The notes under the pieces are model-generated. The model ran no database searches. It saw only the letters and a list, made by a program, of their open reading frames with translations, and was not told the origin of the DNA. 39,420 nt of DNA from Mesorhizobium sp. B2-7-1 (lineage in GTDB: Bacteria > Pseudomonadota > Alphaproteobacteria > Rhizobiales > Rhizobiaceae), in the NCBI RefSeq assembly GCF_006440735.1, contig NZ_VFUA01000061.1:1-39420 (forward strand), written 5' to 3'. Positions 14,695 to 23,534 of the stretch are shown piece by piece. A program made the translations under genes and the position numbers. Numbering within the stretch: the stretch's first letter is position 1; each line of letters begins with the position of its first letter.

Positions 14695-15501
14695 TCAAGG
14701 GAAAGGCAGCAGCCCGTCCACCGAACCCTCGGCGCTAGTCAGCGTGTAGTAGAGCCCGCCATCGGTCGGCGTTGCCGAAGGCCGGTCGAGGATCGGCACG
14801 GTGAAGACGAGCTTGCCGTCCTTCTCGCTGCGCACCGGCGCGCCGAACATGTAGTCGCGCTCGCCGGCGATGAAGAAATCGACGGATTCCGGATCGCCGG
14901 GCGACTGCGCCTGGACGACAAGGGTCTCGTGGTCGCCGGGCAGCACGCTGATGCCGAAATCGGACCGGGCCGGGGAGGGCAGCGTCGCGAGCGCGATTTT
15001 CACCAATGCGGCGTCGGTCGCGTTGTCCGGATCGGAACTGGGATCGACGCTGAGCTGGGTCTGCACCGGGATGCAGATCGTCTCGCAGATGCCGAGGAAG
15101 ACATGGGCGTCGATGGTCGCCGGCTGGCCGGGCGAAGACAGCGTGAAGGTCACCGGCAGCGACACCGGACGATCGTAGCCGGCCCATTTGCCGTAGCCGT
15201 CGTCATGCCGCCGTGGCGGCGGGAACGACAATTGGGCGTCGGCGATGTTGGTGCTGCCGGATATGTCGAGCTGCGGCGGCACGCCTGCATCGCCCGGATC
15301 GCGCCAATAGGTCTTCCAACCGGGCTTCAACGCGATGTCGAGCACGCCGTGGATCTTGCCGGCATCGTCGGGCTTGCCGGTGGTCACCAGCCGAACCTTG
15401 CCGCCCTCACTGTTGTACCAGACCGAGGAGGAGGCCTCGGCCGGGAGGCTTGCAGCCCACCCCAAAACGACGCCGAGAACCAGTCTTTTCATGTATCGCA
15501 T
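14695..15501 (-). CDS. Periplasmic DsbD N-terminal-domain-like protein
   Basis: This is a 268-residue secreted protein resembling the N-terminal (alpha) immunoglobulin-fold domain of the thiol-disulfide transporter DsbD. It has a signal peptide (about residues 1-23, ending AEAS) and then the characteristic KPGWKTYWRDPGDAGVPP at 59-76. A cysteine pair, C139 and C143 in GICETICIPVQ, lies where DsbD-alpha has its redox pair. The membrane and thioredoxin domains of DsbD are absent here and in the neighbouring genes. It may receive electrons from a separate CcdA- or DsbD-type protein, for cytochrome c or copper-site maturation. A second possible start, ATG 15492, would shorten it by three codons. 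Confidence 0.82.
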   Translation of the reverse strand: MRYMKRLVLGVVLGWAASLPAEASSSVWYNSEGGKVRLVTTGKPDDAGKIHGVLDIALKPGWKTYWRDPGDAGVPPQLDISGSTNIADAQLSFPPPRRHDDGYGKWAGYDRPVSLPVTFTLSSPGQPATIDAHVFLGICETICIPVQTQLSVDPSSDPDNATDAALVKIALATLPSPARSDFGISVLPGDHETLVVQAQSPGDPESVDFFIAGERDYMFGAPVRSEKDGKLVFTVPILDRPSATPTDGGLYYTLTSAEGSVDGLLPFP

Positions 15502-15627
15502 GGCGGTGATTTGACCGTCCGTTCTTGGCCGCGCAATGACTTCGTCGCTCTCCCGGTATCATATTTGCGTTACATCGGGGACTGGCACCATCTTTTCGGC
15601 GCTGCCGAAACGCGTTACGCTCAAGCC

Positions 15628-16236
15628 ATGGACTTGCTGCGCCACAAGAAGGCGGCCGCCGGACGCGGCTTCCTCGACGACCAGTTCCTGATTGCCATGC
15701 CTGGCATGAAGGACGACCGTTTCGCGCGCTCCGTCATCTACATCTGCGCCCACAGCAACGAGGGCGCGATGGGGCTGATCATCAACCAGACGCAGCAGAT
15801 GCTGTTTCCGGACCTGCTTGTGCAGCTCGGCATCATGAACGAGCAAGAAGCGATCCGCCTGCCGGCGCATACGCGCGATTTCGTCGTGCGCAATGGCGGG
15901 CCGGTCGACCGCAGCCGCGGCTTCGTGCTGCACTCGGGCGATTATCGCGTGGAATCCTCGCTCAACGTCTCCGACGACATCTGCCTGACCGCGACCGTCG
16001 ACATCCTGCGCGCCATCTCCACCGGCCGCGGCCCGCGCCATGCGCTGATGGCGCTCGGCTATTCCGGCTGGGGCGCCGGCCAGCTCGAAACGGAGATCGC
16101 CGAGAATGGCTGGCTCACCTGTCCGGCGACGCCCGAGCTTCTCTTCGACACCGACATCGAGCGCAAATACGACCGCATCCTGGCTTCGATCGGCATCGAC
16201 CTCGCCCATTTGAGCGCCGCTGCGGGGCACGCTTGA
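15628..16236 (+). CDS. YqgE/AlgH family protein (UPF0301)
   Basis: This is a 202-residue cytosolic protein of the conserved YqgE/AlgH family. Its structure is known in the family but its activity is not, apart from the AlgH link to alginate regulation in Pseudomonas. Family signatures are FLIAMPGMKDDRFARSVIYIC, GAMGLIINQ, GGPVDRSRGFVLH and ALGYSGWGAGQLE. ATG 15628 starts the normal N-terminus. The open frame upstream is antisense to the DsbD-N-like gene. It diverges from that gene and converges on the EAL-domain gene across a large inverted repeat. Confidence 0.92.
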   Translation: MDLLRHKKAAAGRGFLDDQFLIAMPGMKDDRFARSVIYICAHSNEGAMGLIINQTQQMLFPDLLVQLGIMNEQEAIRLPAHTRDFVVRNGGPVDRSRGFVLHSGDYRVESSLNVSDDICLTATVDILRAISTGRGPRHALMALGYSGWGAGQLETEIAENGWLTCPATPELLFDTDIERKYDRILASIGIDLAHLSAAAGHA

Positions 16237-16252
16237 CCTAACGAGCCGACGC

Positions 16253-16416
16253 AGAGGCCGTTTCGAAATTCGCTCCTGCGAGTCATATGGTGGTGATTTC
16301 GAGAACCGGAGCGGAGCGTACTTAAGGGGAGCGGAGCGTACTTAAGGTACGTGAGCACCGGAAGCGCAGAAAGCGCCGCCAGATGGCCGCAGGAGTAGAG
16401 TTTCCAAACGGCCTCT
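16253..16416. repeat. 164-bp inverted-repeat element with internal 20-bp tandem repeat
   Basis: The arms AGAGGCCGTTTCGAAA (16253-16268) and TTTCCAAACGGCCTCT (16401-16416) are inverted with one mismatch of sixteen. Inner segments CTCCTGCG (16272-16279) and CGCAGGAG also pair. Inside lies an exact tandem repeat, GGAGCGGAGCGTACTTAAGG, at 16308-16327 and 16328-16347. The right arm overlaps the stop codon (16415-16417) of the EAL-domain gene. It looks like a nonautonomous intergenic mosaic or MITE-like repeat of the sort scattered in Rhizobiales. It also separates two convergent genes and could block read-through. Confidence 0.75.
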
Positions 16417-19303
16417 AAGCCTTGGTCAGTGGATACTGCTCCCTCAACGTCTTCAGCACCTGGTCGCCGGGCATCGGCGCGCCGAACATGAAGCTCTGGA
16501 CATATTCGCAGCCCATCTGGCGCAGCTCCAGCGCGTCGCTTTCGTCCGAAATGCCTTCCGCGACGACCGAAAGCCCAAGCTCGTGCGCCATGTTGACCAT
16601 GGATTTGAGCAGCACGGCGCGCTTCGGGGTCGCGTCGTCGACGAAGCTCTTGTCGATCTTGATCGTGTCGAAGGGGAAGCGCGTCAGGTAGGAGAGCGAG
16701 GAATAGCCGGTGCCGAAATCGTCGAGCGACAGCCCGATGCCGAGCTGTTTCAGCTTGCTCAGCACATGCGCGGTCTGCTCGGGATTGTCCATCACTAACG
16801 ATTCGGTGAGCTCGAGCCGGAAGCAGCGCGGCTTGAGATTGGCGCGCGCGATGACCGAGCGGACGTCGCTTACAAGATCGCGGCGGATGAGCTGGCGGCT
16901 CGACAAATTGACCGAGACCGACAGCGGCGCGTCGCCGATCTGCTTTTGCCAGGCAGCCAGGTCTTCGGCCGCCTGCTGCATGGCGAACAGGCCGAGCTGC
17001 ACGATCAGCCCGCAATTCTCGGCCACCGGGATGAAGTCCCCCGGCGGGATCATGCCGCGGCGCGGATGGTCCCAGCGCAGCAGCGCCTCGAAGCCGGCGA
17101 CACTGCCGTCCTCCAGCCGCACGATCGGCTGGTAGGCAAGCGTGAACTCGCGCCGCTCGATGGCGCGGCGAAGATCGGATTCGAACTGCAGCCGGTCGGT
17201 GCCGACGGTGCGGAAGGCCGGCCGGAACGGCTCGATCCTGTCGCCGCCGAAGCGCTTGGCCTGGTGCATGGCAAGCTCGGCGTCCTTGACCATGTCCTCG
17301 GCCGAGGTCTGCGCCGTCGTCCACGTGATCAGGCCTATCGAGGCGGTCAGCACGATCTCGCGCTTGGCGAAGGTGATCGGATTGTTGATGGCGTGCTTGA
17401 TGGCGTCGGCCATGGCCGCGATGCGGGCAGGGTCCTGTTCCGAAAGCAGCATCAGCGCGAACTGGTCGCCGGCAAAGCGCGACAGCGAGTCCTTCGGCTT
17501 CAGCAGCCGGTGCAGCCGGCGCGCGACCGTGAGGAGAATGGTGTCGCCGGCGGAAATGCCGAGACCGTCATTGACCTGCTTGAAGCGGTCGATGTCGATG
17601 ATGAAGACCGTCGGTCGCACCTTGTCCTCGGTGCGGGCGATCGAAATGATCGCCTCCAGCCGGTTCATGAACAATTCGCGGTTCGGCAGGCCGGTCAGAT
17701 TGTCGTGCACGGCGTCGTGCAGCAGCCTTTCCTCGGATTTCTTCTGCTCGGTGACGTCGACCATGGTGCCGACGCAGCGGATCACTTCGCCGTCGGAGCC
17801 GATCACCGGGCGGGCGCGCAGCGAGAACCAGTGATAGTGGCCGTCGGCGCCGCGCAGGCGGAAGTTCTGCGCCACCTTGCCGCGGCGGTGCTCGAGCACC
17901 ACGTCGAGCGTGGTGCGGAACGTATCGCGGTCGTCGGCATGCAGCACGGGCAGCCAGTTGCGGGCAGCCCCGCCAAGGCTGTTGGGCGCAAGGCCGAGCT
18001 GCAGGCTGATGTCGGGCTTGGTGACGACGCGGTCGCGCAGCACGTCCCAGTCCCAGACGATGTCGCCCGAGCCGGCGACGGCGAGCGCCTGCCGCTCGAG
18101 GTCGGAGAACAGCCCCTGGTGCAGCGCGCCGCCGGCAAAGGCGTGCTGCATGACGGTGAAGCCGATCAGGAGGATGATCAGGATCAGCCCGCCGCCCAGC
18201 GCCGGCTGCGCGATGTCGTTGTCCAGCATGCCGGTGATCGCCATCCACGACCCGCACAGCCATAACAGCACCATCACCCAGCTTGGCACCAGCATGATCG
18301 CGCGGTCATAGCCGCGAATGCCGAGGAAGATGATGAGGCCGAGGCCGGTGAGCGCGGTGGCGGCGAACGAGATGCGGGCAATGCCGGCGGCGACCGCCGG
18401 ATCGACGATGGCAACGCCCGCGATCAAGAGCAGCCCGAGGATCCAGACCAGCGCTCCATAGCTGAAATGGCCATGCCAACGGTTGAGATTGAGATAGGCG
18501 AACAGGAACACCACGAAGGTTCCGGCCAGGGCCACCTCCGTGCCGGCCCGCCATATCTGCTCGTTGCCGGGCGATATCTCGATGATCTTGTTGAGGAAGC
18601 CGAAGTCGACGCAGATATAGGCGAGCACCGCCCAGGCGAGCGCCGCGGTCGCCGGGAACATCGAGGTTCCCTTGACCACGAACAGGATGGTCAGGAACAG
18701 CGCCAGGAGGCCCGAAATGCCGATGACGATGCCGCGGAACAGCGTGTAGGAATTGACCGAGTCCTTGTAGGAATCCGGCTCCCAGAGATACACCTGCGGC
18801 AGCTTCGGCGAGGCGAGCTCGGCGATGAAGGTCACCACCGTTCCGGGGTTCAGCGTCACCCGGAACACGTCGGCGTCCGGGCTTGTCTGGCGGTCGAGGG
18901 CGAAGCCCTCGCTGGGCGTGATCGCGGCGATGCGGGTCGAGCCGAGATCAGGCCAGAAGATACCGGAATTCACCAGGCGGAAATGCGGGGCGACGATCAG
19001 CCGGTCGAGCTGCTGGTCGGTGGTGTTGGCGAGCGCGAACACGGCCCAGTCGCCGCTCGAGCGCGCGTCATTGGCTTCCACCTCGATGCGCCGCACGATG
19101 CCGTCGGGACCGGGCGCCGTCGAGACCTGGAAATTCTCGCCCTGGTTCCGGTAGATTTCCACGGCGCCGGAGAGGTCCAGCGCCTTGTCGTCACGCGCGA
19201 TCTTGATCGGCTCGACGGCGAAAGCCGGCATGGCCGAAAAAAGCGTGACGACGACCGTCATGATGAGGGCGAACAGCGACGCTAATCGCGGGAAATTCGT
19301 CAC
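16415..19303 (-). CDS. 7TM-DISM membrane sensor with PAS, degenerate GGDEF and intact EAL domains
   Basis: This is a 962-residue c-di-GMP signalling protein. In order it has a signal peptide (1-29), a periplasmic beta-rich DISM-like domain (about 35-175), seven to eight membrane helices (about 190-395), a PAS domain (about 405-520, ending DVTEQKK), GGDEF (about 525-690) and EAL (about 705-955). The GGDEF signature is degenerate, reading AGDQF (611-615), so cyclase activity is unlikely. The upstream DIDRFKQVND is kept, so it may still bind GTP as an effector. EAL catalytic marks are intact: EALLRW (739-744), NLSSRQL, ELTES (831-835), DDFGTGYSS (861-869), IKIDK (881-885) and AEG (915-917). It is therefore predicted to degrade c-di-GMP in response to an external cue. 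Confidence 0.93.
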   Translation of the reverse strand: MTNFPRLASLFALIMTVVVTLFSAMPAFAVEPIKIARDDKALDLSGAVEIYRNQGENFQVSTAPGPDGIVRRIEVEANDARSSGDWAVFALANTTDQQLDRLIVAPHFRLVNSGIFWPDLGSTRIAAITPSEGFALDRQTSPDADVFRVTLNPGTVVTFIAELASPKLPQVYLWEPDSYKDSVNSYTLFRGIVIGISGLLALFLTILFVVKGTSMFPATAALAWAVLAYICVDFGFLNKIIEISPGNEQIWRAGTEVALAGTFVVFLFAYLNLNRWHGHFSYGALVWILGLLLIAGVAIVDPAVAAGIARISFAATALTGLGLIIFLGIRGYDRAIMLVPSWVMVLLWLCGSWMAITGMLDNDIAQPALGGGLILIILLIGFTVMQHAFAGGALHQGLFSDLERQALAVAGSGDIVWDWDVLRDRVVTKPDISLQLGLAPNSLGGAARNWLPVLHADDRDTFRTTLDVVLEHRRGKVAQNFRLRGADGHYHWFSLRARPVIGSDGEVIRCVGTMVDVTEQKKSEERLLHDAVHDNLTGLPNRELFMNRLEAIISIARTEDKVRPTVFIIDIDRFKQVNDGLGISAGDTILLTVARRLHRLLKPKDSLSRFAGDQFALMLLSEQDPARIAAMADAIKHAINNPITFAKREIVLTASIGLITWTTAQTSAEDMVKDAELAMHQAKRFGGDRIEPFRPAFRTVGTDRLQFESDLRRAIERREFTLAYQPIVRLEDGSVAGFEALLRWDHPRRGMIPPGDFIPVAENCGLIVQLGLFAMQQAAEDLAAWQKQIGDAPLSVSVNLSSRQLIRRDLVSDVRSVIARANLKPRCFRLELTESLVMDNPEQTAHVLSKLKQLGIGLSLDDFGTGYSSLSYLTRFPFDTIKIDKSFVDDATPKRAVLLKSMVNMAHELGLSVVAEGISDESDALELRQMGCEYVQSFMFGAPMPGDQVLKTLREQYPLTKA

Positions 19304-19305
19304 AA

Positions 19306-19902
19306 TCAGCCCTTCGTTCCATCGCCCGGCGGATCGTCCGCGATCCGGGCGTAGAGGTAGTGATCCTGCCAGATGCCGTTGATCCTGAGATAGGATCGCA
19401 GAAGTCCTTCGCGCCGGAATCCGGCTTTTTCAAGCACGCGGATCGACCGGGCGTTTTCGGGAATACAGGCAGCTTCGATCCGGTGCAACCTGAGCGTATC
19501 GAAGGCAAAGCGCGACACCAGCTTGACCGCCTCGGTCATCAGGCCTCGGCCGCCGAAGCGTTCGCCGATCCAATAGCCGATATGACCGCTCTGCGCGACG
19601 CCATGGCGGATGTTGCCGAGCGTGATGCCGCCGGCAAGCTTGCCGCTCGATTTTTCGAAGATGAAGAAGGCGATGGCCGTGCCTTGCGCGTAATCCTCGC
19701 GGTAGCGGCTGATGCGCAGCCGCCAGGCGGTGCGGTCGAGCTCGTCCGGCTGCCAGCGCGGCTCCCAGGGTTCGAGGAAGGCGCGGCTTTCGCCGCGCAC
19801 CGCCGCCCATTCGCGGTAGTCGTTGGTCAGGGGCACGCGCAGCGTGACCTTTTCGCCTCTCAGTGCCGGCAGGTCGCGGCGAAAGAAAGGGAGCGCGAAC
19901 AC
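19306..19902 (-). CDS. GNAT family N-acetyltransferase (RimJ/RimL-like)
   Basis: This is a 198-residue acetyltransferase. It has the RimJ-like start (LRGEKVTLRVPLTNDYREW), the GNAT core (GGITLGNIRHGVAQSGHIGYWIGERFGGRGLMTEAV, with the acetyl-CoA pyrophosphate-binding GRG) and the C-terminal motif CIPENARSIRVLEKAGFRREG. Members acetylate ribosomal-protein N-termini or small molecules, and the substrate here is unknown. It lies between the M16 peptidase gene (17 bases upstream) and the EAL gene (two bases downstream), so all three, together with thrC, probably form one minus-strand operon. Confidence 0.92.
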   Translation of the reverse strand: MFALPFFRRDLPALRGEKVTLRVPLTNDYREWAAVRGESRAFLEPWEPRWQPDELDRTAWRLRISRYREDYAQGTAIAFFIFEKSSGKLAGGITLGNIRHGVAQSGHIGYWIGERFGGRGLMTEAVKLVSRFAFDTLRLHRIEAACIPENARSIRVLEKAGFRREGLLRSYLRINGIWQDHYLYARIADDPPGDGTKG

Positions 19903-19919
19903 GGCGCGTGTTCTAAGAT

Positions 19920-21212
19920 TCAGACGGCGAGCCGGCGGGCCGTCGTCTGCGGACCCGCAAGCGATTCGAGGATCGCCTCGTAGGGCGCAAGCGTGCCCAC
20001 GGGGCCAACCGCGGTAAGCGTCGGCTTGGTCGAGAACAGCCGCGAGGAGAGGTCGGTCAGCCGTTCGACGGTCAGCGCCGAAAGCCGCTCCATCAATTCC
20101 TCCTTGGCGATCGGCCGTCCGAACAGAAGCAGCTGCCGGGCAATCTGCGAGGCGCGGCTGGCCGGGCTTTCGGCCGACATGATGAGGCCCGCGCGGTATT
20201 GCGCCCGCGCCCGGTCGAGCTCTTCCTGCTGGATGCTTTCGCCGGCCTTCTGCAGTTCGTCGATGATCACCGGCACCAGCTTGGCGATATCGCTCTGCCC
20301 GGTCGCGGCATGCACGCCGAAAATGCCGGTGTCGGAAAAACCCCAGTGGAAGGCATAGACCGAGTAGCAGAGGCCACGCTTCTCGCGCACTTCCTGGAAC
20401 AGCCTCGACGACATGCCGCCGCCCAGGATCATCGACAGCACCTGCGAGGCATAGAAATCGCGCACATGGTAGGCGCGGCCCTCGAAGCCGAGCACGATCT
20501 GCGCATCCATCAGGTCGCGGTCCTCGCGGAAATCGCCGCCGACATACTGCGCATATTGCGGGATGTTGCCCTCGGCCTTGGCGCGGAAGCCGCCGAGCCG
20601 GTTTTCCACCTCACGCACGAAAGCGTCGTGCTTGATGTCGCCGGCCGCCACGATCACCATCCGCTCGGCGGCATATTGCCGCTCGATGAAGTCGTGCAGC
20701 TGTTTGGAGGTGAAGGATTTGACCGTCTCGGGCGTGCCCAGGATCGAGCGGCCGATGGTCTGGTGGCGGAAGGCGGTTTCGGTGAAGCGGTCGAAGACGA
20801 TGTCGTCGGGCGTGTCGTGCGCGGCGCCGATCTCCTGCAGGATCACATGCTGCTCGCGCTCCAGCTCCTCGGGATCGAATTCGGATTCCTGCAGGATGTC
20901 GGCCAGGATATCGACCGCCAGCGGCACGTCGCCGGAAAGCACCCTGGCGTAGTATGAGGTCGTCTCGACGCTGGTGGCGGCGTTGATCTCGCCGCCGACA
21001 TTCTCGATTTCCGAGGCGATCTCGAAGGCGCTGCGGCGCTTGGTGCCCTTGAACGCCATGTGTTCGAGGAGATGGGCCATGCCATGCTCTTCGTCGCGCT
21101 CGTTGCGGGCGCCAGACTTCACCCAGGCACCAAGGGCAACCGATTCGATGCTTGGAAGGGTTTCGGTGGCGACTGTCAGGCCGTTCGACAGACGGCTTAC
21201 CTCAACACCCAT
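19920..21212 (-). CDS. M16 family zinc peptidase (processing-peptidase-like)
   Basis: This is a 430-residue metallopeptidase with the inverted zinc motif H-x2-E-H at 47-51 (HLLEHMAFKGT) and the downstream helix with ELEREQHVILQEIGAAHDTPDD that supplies the third ligand. It resembles the alphaproteobacterial relatives of the mitochondrial processing peptidase beta subunit. The C-terminal inactive half carries GLCYSVYAFHWGFSDTGIFGV. ATG 21212 is chosen because GGAG lies about ten bases upstream and the typical MGVEVSRLSNGLTV follows. The frame stays open another 40 codons inside thrC. The gene starts 14 bases after the thrC stop, so it is in the same operon. Confidence 0.95.
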   Translation of the reverse strand: MGVEVSRLSNGLTVATETLPSIESVALGAWVKSGARNERDEEHGMAHLLEHMAFKGTKRRSAFEIASEIENVGGEINAATSVETTSYYARVLSGDVPLAVDILADILQESEFDPEELEREQHVILQEIGAAHDTPDDIVFDRFTETAFRHQTIGRSILGTPETVKSFTSKQLHDFIERQYAAERMVIVAAGDIKHDAFVREVENRLGGFRAKAEGNIPQYAQYVGGDFREDRDLMDAQIVLGFEGRAYHVRDFYASQVLSMILGGGMSSRLFQEVREKRGLCYSVYAFHWGFSDTGIFGVHAATGQSDIAKLVPVIIDELQKAGESIQQEELDRARAQYRAGLIMSAESPASRASQIARQLLLFGRPIAKEELMERLSALTVERLTDLSSRLFSTKPTLTAVGPVGTLAPYEAILESLAGPQTTARRLAV

Positions 21213-21226
21213 ATGGCAAGTACTCC

Positions 21227-22624
21227 CTAACGCGCCGCCCGCGTGTGGCGGCTCACGTAATCTTCCACCATTTTCAAGTCGGATGGAAGTATCGTGTATT
21301 TTTCGTCGGCTGTCATCAAGCCGCCTAGCCATGCGGGCAGGGCAGGGGTGATGCCGCTCGCTGCCTCGACCGCTGCCGGGAATTTCGCCGGATGCGCGGT
21401 GCCGAGCACCACCATGGGCACCGGACCGGAGGCGTGGGCGGCCGCGACATGAACGGCGGCGGCGGTGTGCGGATCGAGCAGGTAGTTGCTTTTCTCGAGC
21501 GTCGCGCGGATGGTGGCGGCGACCTCTTCGACGGTGGCGCGGCCGGCGTCGAACTCGGCGCGGATGCGCCTGATCTCGCCTGCCTCGATGGTGAAGGCGC
21601 CCGACTGCTTCAGCCCGTTCATGTAGCGCCTGACCGTCTCGGCGTCGCGACCCGCGGCCTCGAACAGCAGCCGCTCGAAATTCGACGACACCTGGATGTC
21701 CATCGACGGCGAGGTCGTGGCGAACACGCCCTTGGTGCGGTATTCACCGCTCGCAAGCGTGCGCGCCAGGATGTCGTTGTCGTTGGTGGCGATGATCAGC
21801 CGCTCGATCGGCAGGCCCATGCGCTTGGCGGCGTAGCCGGCGAAAATATCGCCGAAATTGCCAGTCGGCACGGTGAAGGAGACCGGCCGGTCCGGCGCGC
21901 CGAGCGACACGGCGGAAGAGAAATAGTAGACGATCTGGGCCATGATGCGGGCCCAGTTGATCGAATTGACGCCCGATAACGACACCCGGTCGCGGAAAGC
22001 GTGGTCGTTGAACATGTCCTTCACCAGGCCCTGGCAATCGTCGAAATTGCCCTCGACCGACAGCGCATGGACGTTGGCGGCGCTCGACGTCGTCATCTGA
22101 CGCTGCTGCACCGGCGAGACCTTGCCGTGCGGGAACAGAATGAAGATGTCGGTGCGGTCGCGGCCGGCAAAGGCGTCGATCGCGGCGCCACCGGTGTCGC
22201 CCGACGTGGCGCCGACGATGGTGGCGCGCTTGCCGCGCTCGGCGAGCACATGGTCCATCAGCCGCGCCAGCAACTGCATCGCCACGTCCTTGAAGGCCAG
22301 TGTCGGGCCGTGGAACAGCTCGAGGATGAAGGTGTTTTTTCCAGTCTGCACCAGCGGGCAGACGGCTTCATGCCGGAAAGTCGCATAGGCCTCGCGCACC
22401 AGCCGCTCGAAGACGGGCGCCGCGATCTCGCCGCCGAGGAAGGGCGTGAGCACGCGGATGGCAAGGTCGGGATAGGCAAGCCCACGCATGGCGCGGATGT
22501 CGGCGGCCGAAAACTGCGGCCATTCGCGCGGAACGTAAAGCCCGCCGTCGCGCGCCAGGCCCGCCAGCACCGCGTCGGAAAATCCAAGCGCGGGGGCATC
22601 CCCGCGGGTACTCACATATTGCAT
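21227..22624 (-). CDS. thrC: Threonine synthase
   Basis: This 465-residue PLP enzyme converts O-phosphohomoserine to threonine. The PLP lysine is K112 in HGPTLAFKDVAMQLL. The phosphate-binding loop reads GATSGDTGGAAI, and FVPHGKVSPVQ-like text (LFPHGKVSPVQQRQM) follows. It is of the long fold-type II class found in bacteria and fungi. ATG 22624 gives the usual N-terminus MQYVSTRGDAPALGF. An in-frame ATG at 22660 would add twelve untypical residues. It leads the thrC-M16-GNAT-EAL series and diverges from the lipoprotein gene. Its substrate comes from ThrB, encoded 9 kb away on the other strand. Confidence 0.97.
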   Translation of the reverse strand: MQYVSTRGDAPALGFSDAVLAGLARDGGLYVPREWPQFSAADIRAMRGLAYPDLAIRVLTPFLGGEIAAPVFERLVREAYATFRHEAVCPLVQTGKNTFILELFHGPTLAFKDVAMQLLARLMDHVLAERGKRATIVGATSGDTGGAAIDAFAGRDRTDIFILFPHGKVSPVQQRQMTTSSAANVHALSVEGNFDDCQGLVKDMFNDHAFRDRVSLSGVNSINWARIMAQIVYYFSSAVSLGAPDRPVSFTVPTGNFGDIFAGYAAKRMGLPIERLIIATNDNDILARTLASGEYRTKGVFATTSPSMDIQVSSNFERLLFEAAGRDAETVRRYMNGLKQSGAFTIEAGEIRRIRAEFDAGRATVEEVAATIRATLEKSNYLLDPHTAAAVHVAAAHASGPVPMVVLGTAHPAKFPAAVEAASGITPALPAWLGGLMTADEKYTILPSDLKMVEDYVSRHTRAAR

Positions 22625-22711
22625 CGTCAAAGGCCCATTGCTGCCGGTCGCGTCATCCACGGCATTTGGTTAATTTTCCGAGCCGGCTCAGTCGCATTTT
22701 TGCCGCGCGGT

Positions 22712-22720
22712 TGCTATACG
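22712..22720 (+). promoter_or_regulatory. Candidate extended -10 element for the lipoprotein gene
   Basis: TGCTATACG at 22712-22720 resembles an extended -10 (TG-N-TATAAT), placed about 33 bases before ATG 22753 with GAGAGGG between. No good -35 lies 17 bases upstream. This is a weak call from base pattern and position only. Confidence 0.3.
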
Positions 22721-22752
22721 TCACCGGCTTTGTGAGAGGGAAGTGCAGTTTC

Positions 22753-23493
22753 ATGGCGTTTTATTCGGTCAACCGTCGTTTTGTCGCGGGTCTGGCGCTC
22801 ACCGGCTTTATGCTTGCCGCCGCCGGCTGCCAATCGAGCGACAATGGCATCCTGGATCTCGGTTTCGGCAAGAAGAGCGATCCGACCGCGCCGCCGCCGC
22901 CGCAGGATTCCAAGATACTCGCCAGCCAGTTGCGCGCCTACTGCCCGAAGGTGACGCTGCGCGACGGCACCGCCTATTTCAACACCTATGCCAAGGGCAC
23001 AGCGGCAAAGCCGAAGAAAAAGAAGCTTGATCCCGCGGCGCAGGCCGAGGCCGAGGCAGCGGCCGCCCAGACCGGCCCCAACGGCCAGCCGATCGATCCC
23101 GCTCACGATCCGTCGAAGATCGTCTACCAGGCCTCGGTCACCGACGTGACGCGCGATTGCACCCACGCCAACGGCCAGATGTCGATGAAGATCGCCGTCG
23201 CCGGCAAGGTCGTGCCGGGGCCGATGTTCGCGCCCGGCACCGTGACCATGCCGATCCGCATCGCGGTCCAGCATGGCGACGAGGTGCTTTATTCGCAGTT
23301 GCATCAGTACCAGGTGCAGGTCACCGACCCGTCGGCTGCCACCCAGTTCGTCTTCGTGGACAGCAATGTCGTGGTGCCTGAGCCGACCGCGCGCGATTAC
23401 CAGGCCTATGCCGGCTATGACGAAAACACGCCGGTCGCCTCGGCGGACAAGTCGAAAGGCAAGAGGAAGAAGCGCGCTCCGGCGACCAATTAA
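22753..23493 (+). CDS. Putative lipoprotein, Rhizobiales-type
   Basis: This is a 246-residue exported lipoprotein. The signal peptide ends in a lipobox, LAAAGC, with C26 as the lipidated residue. A Pro-rich linker (about 44-49), a Lys-rich patch (KPKKKKLDP, about 78-90) and an Ala/Glu-rich stretch follow. The C-terminal domain has beta-like segments (IVYQASVTDVTRDC, KIAVAGKVVPGP, VTMPIRIAVQHGDEVLYSQL). The final residues are strongly basic (KSKGKRKKR). I do not recognise a characterised family, and the function is unknown. It is probably in the inner leaflet of the outer membrane. ATG 22753 is used because it opens the signal peptide and has GAGAGGG upstream. Confidence 0.85.
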   Translation: MAFYSVNRRFVAGLALTGFMLAAAGCQSSDNGILDLGFGKKSDPTAPPPPQDSKILASQLRAYCPKVTLRDGTAYFNTYAKGTAAKPKKKKLDPAAQAEAEAAAAQTGPNGQPIDPAHDPSKIVYQASVTDVTRDCTHANGQMSMKIAVAGKVVPGPMFAPGTVTMPIRIAVQHGDEVLYSQLHQYQVQVTDPSAATQFVFVDSNVVVPEPTARDYQAYAGYDENTPVASADKSKGKRKKRAPATN

Positions 23494-23534
23494 TATCTGC
23501 GCTCATCGACGGCTGATCGTGGCCTGGCGGCCGG

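Noticed and set aside
16308..16347. CRISPR-like repeat
   Set aside because: There are only two directly abutting 20-base copies with no spacers, inside a larger inverted-repeat element.
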